A stretch of 15,150 bases of DNA from an uncultured beta proteobacterium (GCA_903944555.1 CAJASG010000556.1:1-15150), one strand, 5' to 3'; shown: positions 1 to 8,296, counted from the first letter of the stretch. Made by a program: numbers and translations. Notes: a model not told the origin generated them from the sequence alone.

Positions 1-473
1 ACCTCATCACCCACCACCACGCGAATGCCGCCAATTAGATCTGGCTGCATTTCGACAGACAGATTGAGTTTGCGAGCGAATCGTTTTTCCAGCGTTTGCG
101 CCAAGCTGGACAGTGCAGCACTGTCCATGGCGAAGGCGCTGTACACCACCGCGTCAGACGATCCACTTTGGGCATTTTTCAGTGCACGAAATTGCTCAGC
201 AATCTCGGGCAATGCGCTTAAGCGTCCGTTTTCAATCACGGTGCGCAGAAAGTTTTTTGCCATCTCCGGTAGCGCCACCTTGGCAACGCCGGAAATCACA
301 TCAAATACCTCAGCAGCAGTCACGTTGGGGTTATCCGAGAATTCCTGGAGCTGCGAATTTTTCGCAATCTCTTTCAACTCATCAACCCACACAGCCGCGC
401 CATTCAAATCCGATGACGTCGCTTTGTACAGCGCCTCGGCGTAGGGGCGGGCAATGGTGGCAAGTTCAGCCAT
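1..473 (-). CDS. atpH: F1Fo ATP synthase subunit delta, 3' end cut by window edge
   Basis: Subunit delta of the F1 sector (OSCP family) joins the top of F1 to the peripheral stalk made of subunit b. The ATG at 473-471 opens a frame with no stop to the left edge. It gives about 157 codons of the usual roughly 178, so the last 20 or so residues are missing. The N-terminus begins [18 protein letters not shown], the typical RPYAEALY start of the delta N-terminal helical bundle. The last visible residues ([12 protein letters not shown]) match the conserved C-terminal strand of the family. It lies 10 bases after the atpF stop, as expected in the atpIBEFHAGDC operon. Because it runs off the edge, intactness of the 3' end cannot be judged. 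Confidence 0.95.
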   Translation of the reverse strand, partial: MAELATIARPYAEALYKATSSDLNGAAVWVDELKEIAKNSQLQEFSDNPNVTAAEVFDVISGVAKVALPEMAKNFLRTVIENGRLSALPEIAEQFRALKNAQSGSSDAVVYSAFAMDSAALSSLAQTLEKRFARKLNLSVEMQPDLIGGIRVVVGDE

Positions 474-483
474 ATGCGTCCTC

Positions 484-954
484 TTACAGCTCTGCCGACA
501 AACGGCCAAGCAGGTCAGCATGAACGCCAGCATTGACTTCCTTGCGGAGAATCTGCTCGGCGCCCTTGACAGCCAACGCGGCAACTTGCTCACGCAGTGT
601 TTCACGGGCCTTGATGGTTTGCTGCTCAGCTTCAACCTTGGCGGCAGCAATGATCTTGTTGCCCTCTTCGGTTGCCTTTGATTTGGCCTCTTCCACGATG
701 GCCTGACCACGACGCTCGGCATCTGCCAGTCGTGCAGTGTTTTCTGCGCGCGATTTGGCCAACTCGTCCTCCACCCGCTTATTGGCGGATGAAAGTTCGG
801 ATTTAGCTTTATCAGCAGCAGCAAGACCTGCAGCGATTTTGCTGGCACGCTCGTCCAATGCAGCCGCTATGGGCGGCCACACGAACTTCATCGTGAACAG
901 GACCAGCAATGCGAAGACGATAGCTTGCGCTACCAGTGTTCCATTAATGTTCAC
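484..954 (-). CDS. atpF: F1Fo ATP synthase subunit b
   Basis: Subunit b forms the peripheral stalk as a membrane-anchored dimer holding F1 to the a subunit. The product has 156 residues, the usual size. It has one N-terminal membrane segment (about residues 8-26, rich in Ala, Val, Phe and Leu) followed by a long charged Ala/Lys/Glu helix typical of the b coiled coil. The start is GTG at 954-952. It is preceded by GAGGGAG about 8 bases upstream, and the N-terminus [14 protein letters not shown] agrees with beta-proteobacterial b subunits, so the GTG start is well supported. It lies between atpE (37-base gap) and atpH (10-base gap) in one operon. Confidence 0.96.
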   Translation of the reverse strand: MNINGTLVAQAIVFALLVLFTMKFVWPPIAAALDERASKIAAGLAAADKAKSELSSANKRVEDELAKSRAENTARLADAERRGQAIVEEAKSKATEEGNKIIAAAKVEAEQQTIKARETLREQVAALAVKGAEQILRKEVNAGVHADLLGRLSAEL

Positions 955-991
955 AGTGTTTCTCCCTCAACAATGTTGTTGCAGGCAGCTA

Positions 992-1273
<282 letters not shown>

Positions 1274-1282
1274 CTAAATGAA

Positions 1283-1304
1283 CTAAAAAAACAAAAACAA
1301 AACC
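1283..1304 (-). promoter_or_regulatory. U-rich translation-enhancer-like tract upstream of atpE
   Basis: In the atpB-atpE gap the mRNA reads as almost pure U with a few G (GGTTTTGTTTTTG, then seven T) and ends about 10 bases before the atpE GGAG. In E. coli a U-rich segment ahead of the atpE Shine-Dalgarno site raises c-subunit translation. Position and composition here fit the same role. There is no hairpin before it, so it does not look like a terminator. The function is inferred from analogy. Confidence 0.5.
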
Positions 1305-1313
1305 AACTAGAAA

Positions 1314-2198
1314 TTAGTGCGCGTCATGCGCCTGTCCGATGTAGACCAAGGTCAACATCATGAACACGAAAGCCTGCAACAAGATGATGATGATGTGGAA
1401 CACCGCCCACGCCCAACCAGCCACAACGTGCAGTAACAAAAGCATCAGTGACCCCGGCTCAGCTGAGAATGCCCACGAACCGCCCAACAAGGCAATCAAC
1501 ATGAACACCAGCTCACCCGCGTACATATTTCCAAACAGCCGCATACCATGCGACACCGTCTTGGCAGTGAAGGAAATCAACTGCTCAGCGATATTAACAA
1601 CACCCAAAATCACTGCGAAAACTGGATTCTTGCTGGTGCCGAATGGTGCCGAGACCAGCTCATGCGCCCAACCACCCATGCCTTTAATTTTGATGTTGTA
1701 AAACAAACAGATAAACAAAACAGAAACTGAAAGCCCCATGGTCACCGAGAGATCGGCCGTAGGGACCACACGCAGATAGGCGTGGTGTGGATCATGCCCG
1801 GCTGCACCATAGATCCAACCCCAGATCGTTGGCAACAAATCCAATGGCAACAAATCCATGGCATTCAGCAGGAAAATCCAAACAAACACCGTCAGTGCCA
1901 AAGGAGCAACCAACTTGCGGCTGTTGGCGTTATGAACAATGGACTTGGCTTGACCATCGACCATTTCCATCAAAATTTCGACCGCCGCTTGAAAACGACC
2001 AGGAACGCCCGATGTAGCGTTACGAGCCGCTTTCCATAAAAAGAAACAACCCAAGATGCCCAAGGTGATTGAAAAGAACAGGGAGTCCAGATTGAAGACC
2101 GAGAAATCAACGATTTCGGTCTGTGGCTTGTTTTGCCAATGCGTCAGATGGTGAACAATATATTCACTGGCTGTTGGTGCGTTTGCTTCTGCGGACAT
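1314..2198 (-). CDS. atpB: F1Fo ATP synthase subunit a
   Basis: Subunit a is the Fo stator membrane protein that forms the proton half-channels against the c ring. The product has 294 residues with five to six hydrophobic segments. The essential arginine is Arg220 in the motif SHGMRLFGNMYAGE, followed by the conserved Asn and Glu of that helix. Upstream, LLNAMDLLPLDLLP (about 110-123) is the typical NxxDLLP motif of proteobacterial a subunits. The start ATG at 2198-2196 lies 10 bases after the atpI stop. The stop is TAA. The family, length and operon place are all typical, with nothing odd seen. Confidence 0.97.
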   Translation of the reverse strand: MSAEANAPTASEYIVHHLTHWQNKPQTEIVDFSVFNLDSLFFSITLGILGCFFLWKAARNATSGVPGRFQAAVEILMEMVDGQAKSIVHNANSRKLVAPLALTVFVWIFLLNAMDLLPLDLLPTIWGWIYGAAGHDPHHAYLRVVPTADLSVTMGLSVSVLFICLFYNIKIKGMGGWAHELVSAPFGTSKNPVFAVILGVVNIAEQLISFTAKTVSHGMRLFGNMYAGELVFMLIALLGGSWAFSAEPGSLMLLLLHVVAGWAWAVFHIIIILLQAFVFMMLTLVYIGQAHDAH

Positions 2199-2208
2199 TG
2201 TTGACTCT

Positions 2209-2679
2209 TTAAACTATTTTTCGTTTAGGACGCATTAATAGCGCCACCCAATATACCTTCAGGGTCACGATCAGGCCAATCAGCATTGCCAACCAGTCCA
2301 GACCTATAACCAATCTCGGGGCCGCAAACAGCATCCCGACACTCACAGCAATTTTGATTGCTTCCCATACAAAGAAACCGAAACCTGCCGTCACTGCATT
2401 GATGGATGAGAACTGACTCATCAACCCACGCGCAAACAACACAGCGGGAATTACCACCGCCAGTGCACCATAAGCCGCCGACCAACCGGAACTTGACTTA
2501 CCCGTCACCCCCCAAGTAGCCAAAGCCACAAGGCAACCCACAACAACCTGCAAACCAATGATGACCCACGGAGAGGTCGAAGGCTGCTGCTCGCGCAACA
2601 CCTTGGCCTGCTCAGCCGTCAGGGGCGTGAAGTCAGATGGCTTCGCATCTTCTTCTGCGATCGACGCAATTGTCACCAT
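2209..2679 (-). CDS. atpI: ATP synthase assembly protein AtpI
   Basis: AtpI is a small membrane protein at the head of bacterial atp operons. It helps c-ring assembly and is not part of the final enzyme. The product has 156 residues: a polar N-terminal tail of about 35 residues, then four hydrophobic segments (roughly 37-60, 67-87, 95-118 and 126-148) and a basic C-terminus (RPKRKIV). This is the usual layout of the family, recognised here by shape, sequence style and position rather than by a catalytic motif. The ATG at 2679-2677 is followed directly by GTG. The upstream GAG is only a weak ribosome binding site, so the exact start could move by one codon. Confidence 0.88.
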   Translation of the reverse strand: MVTIASIAEEDAKPSDFTPLTAEQAKVLREQQPSTSPWVIIGLQVVVGCLVALATWGVTGKSSSGWSAAYGALAVVIPAVLFARGLMSQFSSINAVTAGFGFFVWEAIKIAVSVGMLFAAPRLVIGLDWLAMLIGLIVTLKVYWVALLMRPKRKIV

Positions 2680-2726
2680 CTCAAATTACACCCAGGTTAC
2701 AGACTGTGTTTTATGCACAGCCGCCG

Positions 2727-2732
2727 ATTATA
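2727..2732 (-). promoter_or_regulatory. Candidate -10 box of the atp operon promoter
   Basis: On the minus strand this is a perfect TATAAT, placed so that transcription would start near 2720, about 40 bases before the atpI ATG. No good -35 hexamer lies at 16-18 bases; the best nearby string is TTGGCC with only a 14-base spacer. The call rests on the -10 box and its position in the glpK-atpI gap, where an operon promoter is needed. Confidence 0.5.
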
Positions 2733-2757
2733 CGTAGAAACCCGGTGGCCAAAATGG

Positions 2758-2777
2758 GTTGCATTTACATTTGCAAC
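2758..2777. repeat. Short inverted repeat between glpK and atpI
   Basis: GTTGCA (2758-2763) and TGCAAC (2772-2777) are perfect 6-base inverted arms around an 8-base AT-rich centre, just upstream of the candidate atp promoter. It lacks a following T run and is A/T rich, so it is a poor terminator for glpK. It could be an operator or chance. Confidence 0.25.
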
Positions 2778-2801
2778 GAACTCGCGTTGATGTCGCGCTC
2801 C

Positions 2802-4292
2802 TCAGAGCACCGTTTGCCTGACTGCATGCTCCCACCGCTCCATAAGTTCTTTGGCACGCTGCGTGTCCAGGGTGGGCAAGAAGCGGCGTTCTGCTCGCCA
2901 TAACGCTGACAGCTCGTCCGTACTTTGATAGACCCCTGTGGTCAACCCCGCCAGATAGGCCGCGCCCAGTGCGGTGGTTTCGGTAATGGCGGGACGCACC
3001 ACCGGAATTCCCAACAAGTCCGCCTGGAATTGCATCAACAAGTCATTGATGCAGGCGCCTCCGTCGACCCGCAACTCGGACACCGAGGCACCCCCTGCGT
3101 CCACCGCATCGCGACTCATGGCTTGCAGCAGTGCTGCACTTTGGTAGGCAATGCTTTCTAGCGCAGCCCTTGCAATATGCGCCACGGTGCTTCCACGCGT
3201 AAGTCCCGTGATGGTTCCACGGGCGTCCGGCTTCCAGTAGGGAGCACCCAGACCGGTAAAGGCCGGAACCACAATCACCCCACCAGAATCCGGCACGCTT
3301 TGGGCGAGCGCTTGCACCTCACCGCTGCCCTGAATGGCATGCAAGCCGTCACGCAACCACTGCACCACGGCACCGCCGACGAACACACTACCTTCCATCG
3401 CAAACTCGGTTTGTGCCGTGGGCTGCGCCGCGCTGGTGGTTATCAATCCGTTGTGCGAGGTCTGAAACTTGTTCCCCGTGTGCATGAGCATGAAACAGCC
3501 CGTGCCATAGGTATTTTTGACCATGCCCGCTTTGAAACAAGCCTGGCCAAACAGCGCACTTTGCTGATCCCCCGCCACCCCCCCAATGGGGATGGCATGC
3601 CCCAGCAAGTCCGGGCTGACTTCGCCGTAAAGCGCGCTTGATGGCCTCACCAACGGCATCATGTTGATCGGGATGTCGAGTGCCTGCAGCAATTCAGCAT
3701 CCCACTGATTGGCATGCACATTGAACAACATCGTGCGCGATGCGTTACTGACATCGGTTGCGTGAACCGCGCCACCGGTAAGGCGCCAAATCAACCAGCT
3801 ATCCACCGTGCCGAAAGCCAGGTCACCGTTTTCTGCCTGCTGCCTTGCACCTGGAACATTGTCCAACAGCCACTTTAGTTTGGTACCCGAGAAATAGGCA
3901 TCCACCAGCAGGCCGGTTTTCGACTGAATCACCCCCGCAAGGCCACGCTCCCGTAGCGCAACACACGTCGGCTCGGCACGACGGTCCTGCCAGACGATGG
4001 CGTGGTGAATCGGGCGACCCGTGACGCGGTTCCACACCACGGTTGTTTCACGCTGATTGGTAATGCCAATTGCGCGAACCTCACGGGCATGGATGCCGGC
4101 TTTGAGCAACGCCTCCTGCGCTGTCGCCAACTGGGTGCGCCATATCTCTTGAGGGTCATGTTCTACCCAACCAGGCTGCGGATAAATCTGTGTCAATTCC
4201 TGCTGCGCCTGGGCCACGGTATGGCCGTGGGCGTCAAAAACGATGCTGCGGGAGCTGGAAGTGCCCTGATCCAGGGCGAGCAAGTAAGTCAT
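2802..4292 (-). CDS. glpK: Glycerol kinase
   Basis: GlpK phosphorylates cytoplasmic glycerol with ATP to sn-glycerol 3-phosphate, trapping it in the cell. The 496-residue length is typical for the FGGY family. Visible motifs are the N-terminal phosphate loop [11 protein letters not shown] (about 5-15), GWVEHDP (41-47), the substrate-contacting NQRE (79-82), and the catalytic-base aspartate D242 in [13 protein letters not shown]. The FGGY signature region (GLGAPYW) and a C-terminal DGGACIND motif also appear. The ATG at 4292-4290 follows glpR by 35 bases on the same strand, so the two are probably co-transcribed. The ribosome binding site is weak (GGTGACCTC before ATG). It supplies substrate to GlpD, encoded across the divergent region. 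Confidence 0.97.
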   Translation of the reverse strand: MTYLLALDQGTSSSRSIVFDAHGHTVAQAQQELTQIYPQPGWVEHDPQEIWRTQLATAQEALLKAGIHAREVRAIGITNQRETTVVWNRVTGRPIHHAIVWQDRRAEPTCVALRERGLAGVIQSKTGLLVDAYFSGTKLKWLLDNVPGARQQAENGDLAFGTVDSWLIWRLTGGAVHATDVSNASRTMLFNVHANQWDAELLQALDIPINMMPLVRPSSALYGEVSPDLLGHAIPIGGVAGDQQSALFGQACFKAGMVKNTYGTGCFMLMHTGNKFQTSHNGLITTSAAQPTAQTEFAMEGSVFVGGAVVQWLRDGLHAIQGSGEVQALAQSVPDSGGVIVVPAFTGLGAPYWKPDARGTITGLTRGSTVAHIARAALESIAYQSAALLQAMSRDAVDAGGASVSELRVDGGACINDLLMQFQADLLGIPVVRPAITETTALGAAYLAGLTTGVYQSTDELSALWRAERRFLPTLDTQRAKELMERWEHAVRQTVL

Positions 4293-4327
4293 GAGGTCAC
4301 CAAAATGAGTAGGTACGTGTACGGCAG

Positions 4328-5095
4328 CTATGCGCGTGAGACATCGAGCCGCACTTGCGCCTCGGCCAACAGCGCGGGAAACGGCTCTGGTGGAGTGGCG
4401 TCTGTAAACAAGCGGTCAATTTGCGACAGATTGCCCACCTCCACCATGGCAGGGCGGTTGAACTTGCTGCCGTCGGCTGCCAACCAGACTTGGCGCGCAT
4501 GGGAAATAATGGCTTGCGACACCTTCACTTCACGGTAGTCGTAGTCGCGCAGCGTGCCATCGGCTTCAATGCCGGAGATACCGATCAGGGCAATATCGAC
4601 CTTGAATTGCTGGATGAAATCCACCGCGGCCTCGCCCACGATACCCCTGTCACGCCCGCGCACCACCCCCCCCACCACAATCACCTCGGTCTTCGGACTG
4701 GCACTGAGAATGGTCGCCACATTCAGGTTGTTGGTAATCACCCGCAAGCCCGAATGCTGCAGCAATGCTCTGGCGATGGCCTCGGTGGTGGTACCGATGT
4801 TCAGTATCAACGAGCAGTCATTCGGGACCGCTTGTGCGACCGCCTGCGCGATGCGGGACTTACCCGCTGCATTCAAACTCTCCCGCTGCTGGTGGGCAAT
4901 GTTTTCGACTGTGGAGCTGGGCACACGCACGCCTCCATGAAAGCGTGCCAGCAAGCCCTCATCCGCAAGCCGCTGCACATCGCGCCGCACGGTTTGCAAG
5001 GTAACTCCCAATTTCTCCGCCAGCTGCTCGACGGTGACGGACCCTTGAGCCTGCACAACAGAGAGCAAGGTGAGTTGTCTGGGGTTTGGATTCAT
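4328..5095 (-). CDS. glpR: DeoR-family glycerol regulon repressor
   Basis: This is a DeoR/GlpR-type transcription regulator of 255 residues. The N-terminal winged helix-turn-helix covers about 5-57 and contains the family-typical [22 protein letters not shown] segment (here 20-41), followed by the wing RFHGGV. The C-terminal sugar-phosphate sensor domain has the phosphate-binding [10 protein letters not shown] (99-108), NNLN (122-125), VGGVVRGRD and the DYDYREV segment (184-190). By analogy the inducer would be glycerol 3-phosphate. The ATG at 5095-5093 was chosen because it places the helix-turn-helix at the usual distance from the N-terminus. A longer frame reaching 5299 would overlap glpS and add an untypical tail. 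The stop codon is TAG. The position between glpK and the transporter operon supports the glpR call. Confidence 0.9.
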   Translation of the reverse strand: MNPNPRQLTLLSVVQAQGSVTVEQLAEKLGVTLQTVRRDVQRLADEGLLARFHGGVRVPSSTVENIAHQQRESLNAAGKSRIAQAVAQAVPNDCSLILNIGTTTEAIARALLQHSGLRVITNNLNVATILSASPKTEVIVVGGVVRGRDRGIVGEAAVDFIQQFKVDIALIGISGIEADGTLRDYDYREVKVSQAIISHARQVWLAADGSKFNRPAMVEVGNLSQIDRLFTDATPPEPFPALLAEAQVRLDVSRA

Positions 5096-5133
5096 TCTTG
5101 TATTTTTATCTGAAATGGACTGCGGCTCGACTG

Positions 5134-5153
5134 TAAAACGAATCAAAAGGAAT
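5134..5153 (-). promoter_or_regulatory. Operator-like tandem 10-base repeats, promoter-distal pair
   Basis: Read on the minus strand this is ATTCCTTTTG followed by ATTCGTTTTA, two head-to-tail copies of a 10-base unit. It overlaps the -10 box and expected start of the glpR promoter. DeoR-family repressors such as AgaR are known to bind direct repeats of TTTC/TTTTG-like units, so this is a likely GlpR half-site pair. The binding protein is inferred. Confidence 0.55.
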
Positions 5154-5178
5154 AAATACAGGGTAAACACCAAGTCAA
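5151..5178 (-). promoter_or_regulatory. glpR-glpK promoter, sigma70-like
   Basis: On the minus strand TTGACT (5178-5173, five of six consensus bases) is followed after 16 bases by TTTATT (5156-5151, four of six). Transcription would start near 5144, about 50 bases before the glpR ATG. Both hexamers are overlapped by the 10-base operator-like repeats, which is what a self-repressed promoter should look like. Confidence 0.55.
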
Positions 5179-5195
5179 AAGGAATCAAAACGAAC
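5176..5195 (-). promoter_or_regulatory. Operator-like tandem 10-base repeats, second pair
   Basis: On the minus strand this is GTTCGTTTTG followed by ATTCCTTTTG. The second unit is identical to one at 5144-5153 and lies exactly 32 bases from it, about three helical turns, so all four units face the same side of DNA. It overlaps the -35 box of the glpR promoter and ends 59 bases before the glpS ATG, so one bound repressor could act on both directions. Confidence 0.55.
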
Positions 5196-5198
5196 AAT

Positions 5199-5218
5199 AA
5201 TTCCCGAATTCGAAAATT
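5199..5218. repeat. 20-base imperfect palindrome upstream of glpS
   Basis: AATTCCCGAATTCGAAAATT matches its own reverse complement at 8 of 10 positions per arm, with the perfect core CGAATTCG at 5205-5212. It lies 37 bases before the glpS ATG, between the repeat array and the ribosome binding site. It may be a further regulator site or part of the unrecognised plus-strand promoter. I found no clear sigma70 promoter for glpS. Confidence 0.35.
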
Positions 5219-5254
5219 ACAGTTCGCTGGTAAAAAATCTAAAAAGGTAACGTG

Positions 5255-6328
5255 ATGCAGTTGACTCTTGAGGGCATCCACAAGAAAGTTGGAGCGCAAT
5301 CATGGCTCTATGAGATGAGCATTGCGCCACGCAGTGGTGCGGTGACTGTGCTGCTGGGCGCCACCCAAGCAGGCAAAACCAGCCTGATGCGCATCATGGC
5401 TGGACTGGATGTCCCCAGCGGCGGGCGTGTGCTGGTTGATGGAAAAAATGTAGTGGGCACGCCAGTGCGTGAACGCAACGTCGCCATGGTGTACCAGCAG
5501 TTCATCAATTACCCGTCTTTGAAGGTACGCGACAACATCGCATCGCCCTTGAAGCTGCGCGGCGAAAAAAATATCGACCAGCGCGTGCGTGAACTGGCCG
5601 AAAAACTCCACATCGACATGTTCCTGGACCGCCTCCCGGCGGAACTTTCCGGCGGCCAGCAACAGCGGGTTGCCCTGGCACGCGCGTTGGCAAAAGGTGC
5701 GCCGTTGATGCTGCTGGACGAGCCCCTAGTGAATCTGGACTACAAATTGCGAGAAGAGTTGCGCGACGAATTGAGCGCGCTGTTTTCCGCCGGCAACTCC
5801 ACCGTCATTTATGCGACCACCGAACCTGGTGAAGCGCTGCTGCTGGGTGGCTACACCGCCGTAATGGATGCCGGCGAACTGCTGCAGTACGGCCCCACTG
5901 CCGACGTGTTCCACAAACCCGCTTCGTTACGCGTTGCACGTGCATTCAGCGACCCCCCCATGAATCTACTGGCTGCGGCCACCGGAACTGACGGTGTGCA
6001 GCTGGACGGCGGCCCACTGCTGACGTTGAACTTGCCGGGATCAGGCGCACACAAATTGACGGTCGGCATGCGTGCCAGCGCCTTGCGCGTGAACGCACAG
6101 CCAGGCGACGTTTCGTTGCCCGGAAAAGTGGAGCTGGCCGAAATATCTGGGTCTGACACTTTTGTCCATGTCCACACCTTGGTGGGTGAGTTGGTTGCCC
6201 AACTCACGGGGGTGCACTACTTCGATCTGGGAGCACTGGTGACTTTGTACTTCAACCCGGCACAGGTCTATGTGTTTGACGCCGAGGGCATGCTCTTGCT
6301 GTCTCCTGTGCGCGGCGGAGGGCGCTGA
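5255..6328 (+). CDS. glpS: Glycerol ABC transporter ATPase GlpS
   Basis: This is one of two nucleotide-binding subunits of the glycerol importer, 357 residues. The ATPase domain covers about 1-230 and is followed by a MalK-like regulatory beta domain. Visible motifs are a Walker A with an altered glycine, GATQAGKT (35-42, Gln38 where the consensus has Gly); Q-loop Gln81; an intact signature LSGGQ (131-135); Walker B LMLLDEP with Asp155 and Glu156; and D-loop NLD (160-162). The switch histidine is replaced by Thr189 (ATTEPGEAL instead of VTHDQVEAL). ATG 5255 is preferred over GTG 5252 because AAGG at 5244-5247 is then 7 bases away. A weakened Walker A is, from memory, usual in GlpS proteins, and the partner GlpT has the opposite pattern. 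Its stop is 1 base before the glpT ATG. Confidence 0.9.
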   Translation: MQLTLEGIHKKVGAQSWLYEMSIAPRSGAVTVLLGATQAGKTSLMRIMAGLDVPSGGRVLVDGKNVVGTPVRERNVAMVYQQFINYPSLKVRDNIASPLKLRGEKNIDQRVRELAEKLHIDMFLDRLPAELSGGQQQRVALARALAKGAPLMLLDEPLVNLDYKLREELRDELSALFSAGNSTVIYATTEPGEALLLGGYTAVMDAGELLQYGPTADVFHKPASLRVARAFSDPPMNLLAAATGTDGVQLDGGPLLTLNLPGSGAHKLTVGMRASALRVNAQPGDVSLPGKVELAEISGSDTFVHVHTLVGELVAQLTGVHYFDLGALVTLYFNPAQVYVFDAEGMLLLSPVRGGGR

Positions 6329-6329
6329 A

Positions 6330-7406
6330 ATGGCACGCATTGAACTTGACCTGGCCCACGCCTACAAACGCGATCCAAAACAGGACAGCGACTATGCGCT
6401 GTTGCCATTAAAAATGACCTTTGACGACGGTGGTGCGTACGCACTGCTGGGGCCATCCGGCTGTGGCAAAACCACCCTGCTCAACATCATGTCGGGCTTG
6501 GTGATGCCGTCCCAGGGCAGCGTGCTGTTTGACGGACGCGACGTCACCCAATCATCGCCACAGCAACGCAACATAGCCCAGGTGTTTCAGTTCCCGGTGA
6601 TCTACGACACCATGACCGTGGCCGAAAACTTGGCATTTCCCCTGCGAAATCGCAAGTGGCCCAAAGCGCAGATCGACAAGCGCGTGGGCGAGATTGCCGA
6701 GATGCTGGAGATGAGCGGGCAATTGAACCAGCGCGCGGCCGGTCTTGCGGCTGACGCGAAGCAAAAAATATCCCTCGGCCGTGGGCTGGTGCGCCCGGAT
6801 GTATCTGCCGTGTTGTTCGATGAGCCTTTGACCGTTATCGACCCCCACCTCAAGTGGCAATTGCGGCGCAAGCTCAAACAGATTCACCACGAACTCAAAC
6901 TCACCCTGATTTACGTGACGCACGACCAGGTCGAAGCCTTGACATTTGCCGACCAAGTGGTGGTGATGACCCGTGGCCGAGCCGTGCAAGTGGGAACCGC
7001 TGCCGATTTGTTTGAACGCCCCAGCCACACCTTCGTCGGGCATTTCATTGGCTCACCCGGCATGAACTATTTGCCTGGGCATATCGACAAAGAAGGCATG
7101 CACATGGCCGGTATGACCCTGACATTGCCCCAGGGTCGTAACTTGCCACCAGGCGAGATCAAGCTGGGCATCCGCCCCGAGTACCTGCCACTGGTCCCTG
7201 CGCACACAGAGGGGGCGCTGGAGATGCAAGTGGCCCAAGTGCAGGACGTAGGGACCCACGTCATGCTGAGCGCCACATTTGCAGGCACCACGCTCAAAGC
7301 ACGCCTGTCGCCCGACGCAGCGCAATTGTCCAACGGTGACACCGTCTGGCTCAAGGTCATGGGTGAACACACCTGCTTTTATAAAAACGAGGAGATCGTG
7401 CCATGA
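6330..7406 (+). CDS. glpT: Glycerol ABC transporter ATPase GlpT
   Basis: This is the second nucleotide-binding subunit of the glycerol importer, 358 residues, unrelated to the glycerol-3-phosphate antiporter also named GlpT. Walker A is canonical, GPSGCGKT (41-48). Other motifs are Q-loop Gln87, Walker B VLFDEP with Asp164 and Glu165, and switch histidine His198 in YVTHDQVEAL. The ABC signature is lost: LAADAKQKISLGR (139-151) stands where LSGGQQQRVALAR is expected. A C-terminal regulatory domain follows. ATG 6330 is chosen because GGAGGG at 6316-6321 sits 8 bases upstream; a longer frame from 6270 overlaps glpS and lacks support. It overlaps glpP by 4 bases (ATGA), suggesting translational coupling. 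Confidence 0.9.
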   Translation: MARIELDLAHAYKRDPKQDSDYALLPLKMTFDDGGAYALLGPSGCGKTTLLNIMSGLVMPSQGSVLFDGRDVTQSSPQQRNIAQVFQFPVIYDTMTVAENLAFPLRNRKWPKAQIDKRVGEIAEMLEMSGQLNQRAAGLAADAKQKISLGRGLVRPDVSAVLFDEPLTVIDPHLKWQLRRKLKQIHHELKLTLIYVTHDQVEALTFADQVVVMTRGRAVQVGTAADLFERPSHTFVGHFIGSPGMNYLPGHIDKEGMHMAGMTLTLPQGRNLPPGEIKLGIRPEYLPLVPAHTEGALEMQVAQVQDVGTHVMLSATFAGTTLKARLSPDAAQLSNGDTVWLKVMGEHTCFYKNEEIVP

Positions 7407-8296
7407 GCACCACCACCAAGCCCGTGAACCAGAAGGCCTGGTTTCTGATTTTGCCGATGCTGATTTGCGTCGCGTTTTCAGCCGTTTTGCCACTGATGGT
7501 GGTGGTCAACTATTCCGTGCAGGACATCATCTCGCCGGAGCGGCGCGTGTTTGTCGGAACCGAATGGTTCGCCGCCATCATGCGCGACGAAGAGCTGCAC
7601 GGCGCCCTGCTAAGGCAACTGACCTACTCCTTCTCGGTGCTCGCGGTCGAATTGCCTTTGGGCATTTTGCTGGCGCTCTCCATGCCGGCAACCGGGTGGA
7701 AATCGTCCGCAGCGCTGGTGATTGTTTCGCTCTCACTGCTGATTCCCTGGAACGTGGTGGGCACCATCTGGCAGATCTTCGGGCGTACCGATATTGGCCT
7801 GATGGGCGCCGCGCTCCTGGGCATGGGCATTGACTACAGCTATACCGGCAATCCCGTTCATGCGTGGCTCACCGTCTTGTTGATGGACGTGTGGCACTGG
7901 ACGCCGCTGGTCGCCTTGCTCGGATACGCGGGCTTGCGCTCGATTCCGGATGCTTACTACCAGGCCGCCAGTATTGACGGCGCCAGCAAACTGGATGTCT
8001 TTTGGTACGTGCAACTGCCCAAAATGCGCGGCGTGCTGATGATTGCCGTGCTCCTGCGCTTCATGGACAGTTTCATGATTTACACCGAGCCCTTTGTCCT
8101 GACAGGCGGCGGCCCTGGCAACTCCACCACCTTCCTGTCGCAGTTCCTGACACAAAAAGCGGTGGGCCAGTTTGACCTCGGACCGGCCGCCGCGTTCTCT
8201 CTGATCTATTTTCTGATCATCTTGCTGATGTGTTTTATTTTGTACAACTGGATGCAGCGCGTAGGCACCCAGGCTAAGGAGGGTGGCCATGAATAA
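7403..8296 (+). CDS. glpP: Glycerol ABC transporter permease GlpP
   Basis: This is an inner-membrane permease of the MalF/UgpA type, 297 residues with about six hydrophobic segments (first near 12-35). The cytoplasmic EAA loop, which docks onto the ATPases, is visible as QAASIDGASKLDVFWYVQLP (187-206). The ATG overlaps the glpT stop, and the gene's own TAA lies inside the start of glpQ (8-base overlap), so the cluster is tightly coupled. The sequence is intact with typical length. The call as GlpP rather than another sugar permease rests on the complete GlpSTPQUV gene set plus glpD, glpK and glpR around it. Confidence 0.88.
   Translation: MSTTTKPVNQKAWFLILPMLICVAFSAVLPLMVVVNYSVQDIISPERRVFVGTEWFAAIMRDEELHGALLRQLTYSFSVLAVELPLGILLALSMPATGWKSSAALVIVSLSLLIPWNVVGTIWQIFGRTDIGLMGAALLGMGIDYSYTGNPVHAWLTVLLMDVWHWTPLVALLGYAGLRSIPDAYYQAASIDGASKLDVFWYVQLPKMRGVLMIAVLLRFMDSFMIYTEPFVLTGGGPGNSTTFLSQFLTQKAVGQFDLGPAAAFSLIYFLIILLMCFILYNWMQRVGTQAKEGGHE

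Noticed and set aside
3177..3641. Plus-strand frame opposite glpK
   Set aside because: Antisense shadow of a certain glycerol kinase gene, with no domain-like features.
4328..5299. Longer glpR frame starting at 5299
   Set aside because: The extra 68 residues precede a complete DeoR helix-turn-helix, overlap the start of glpS and cross the control region; ATG 5095 gives the normal family start.
5255..6328. GlpS as a decayed ATPase pseudogene because of the altered Walker A and missing switch His
   Set aside because: The frame is intact, LSGGQ and Walker B are perfect, and the changes are mirrored by opposite changes in GlpT, which points to specialisation rather than decay.
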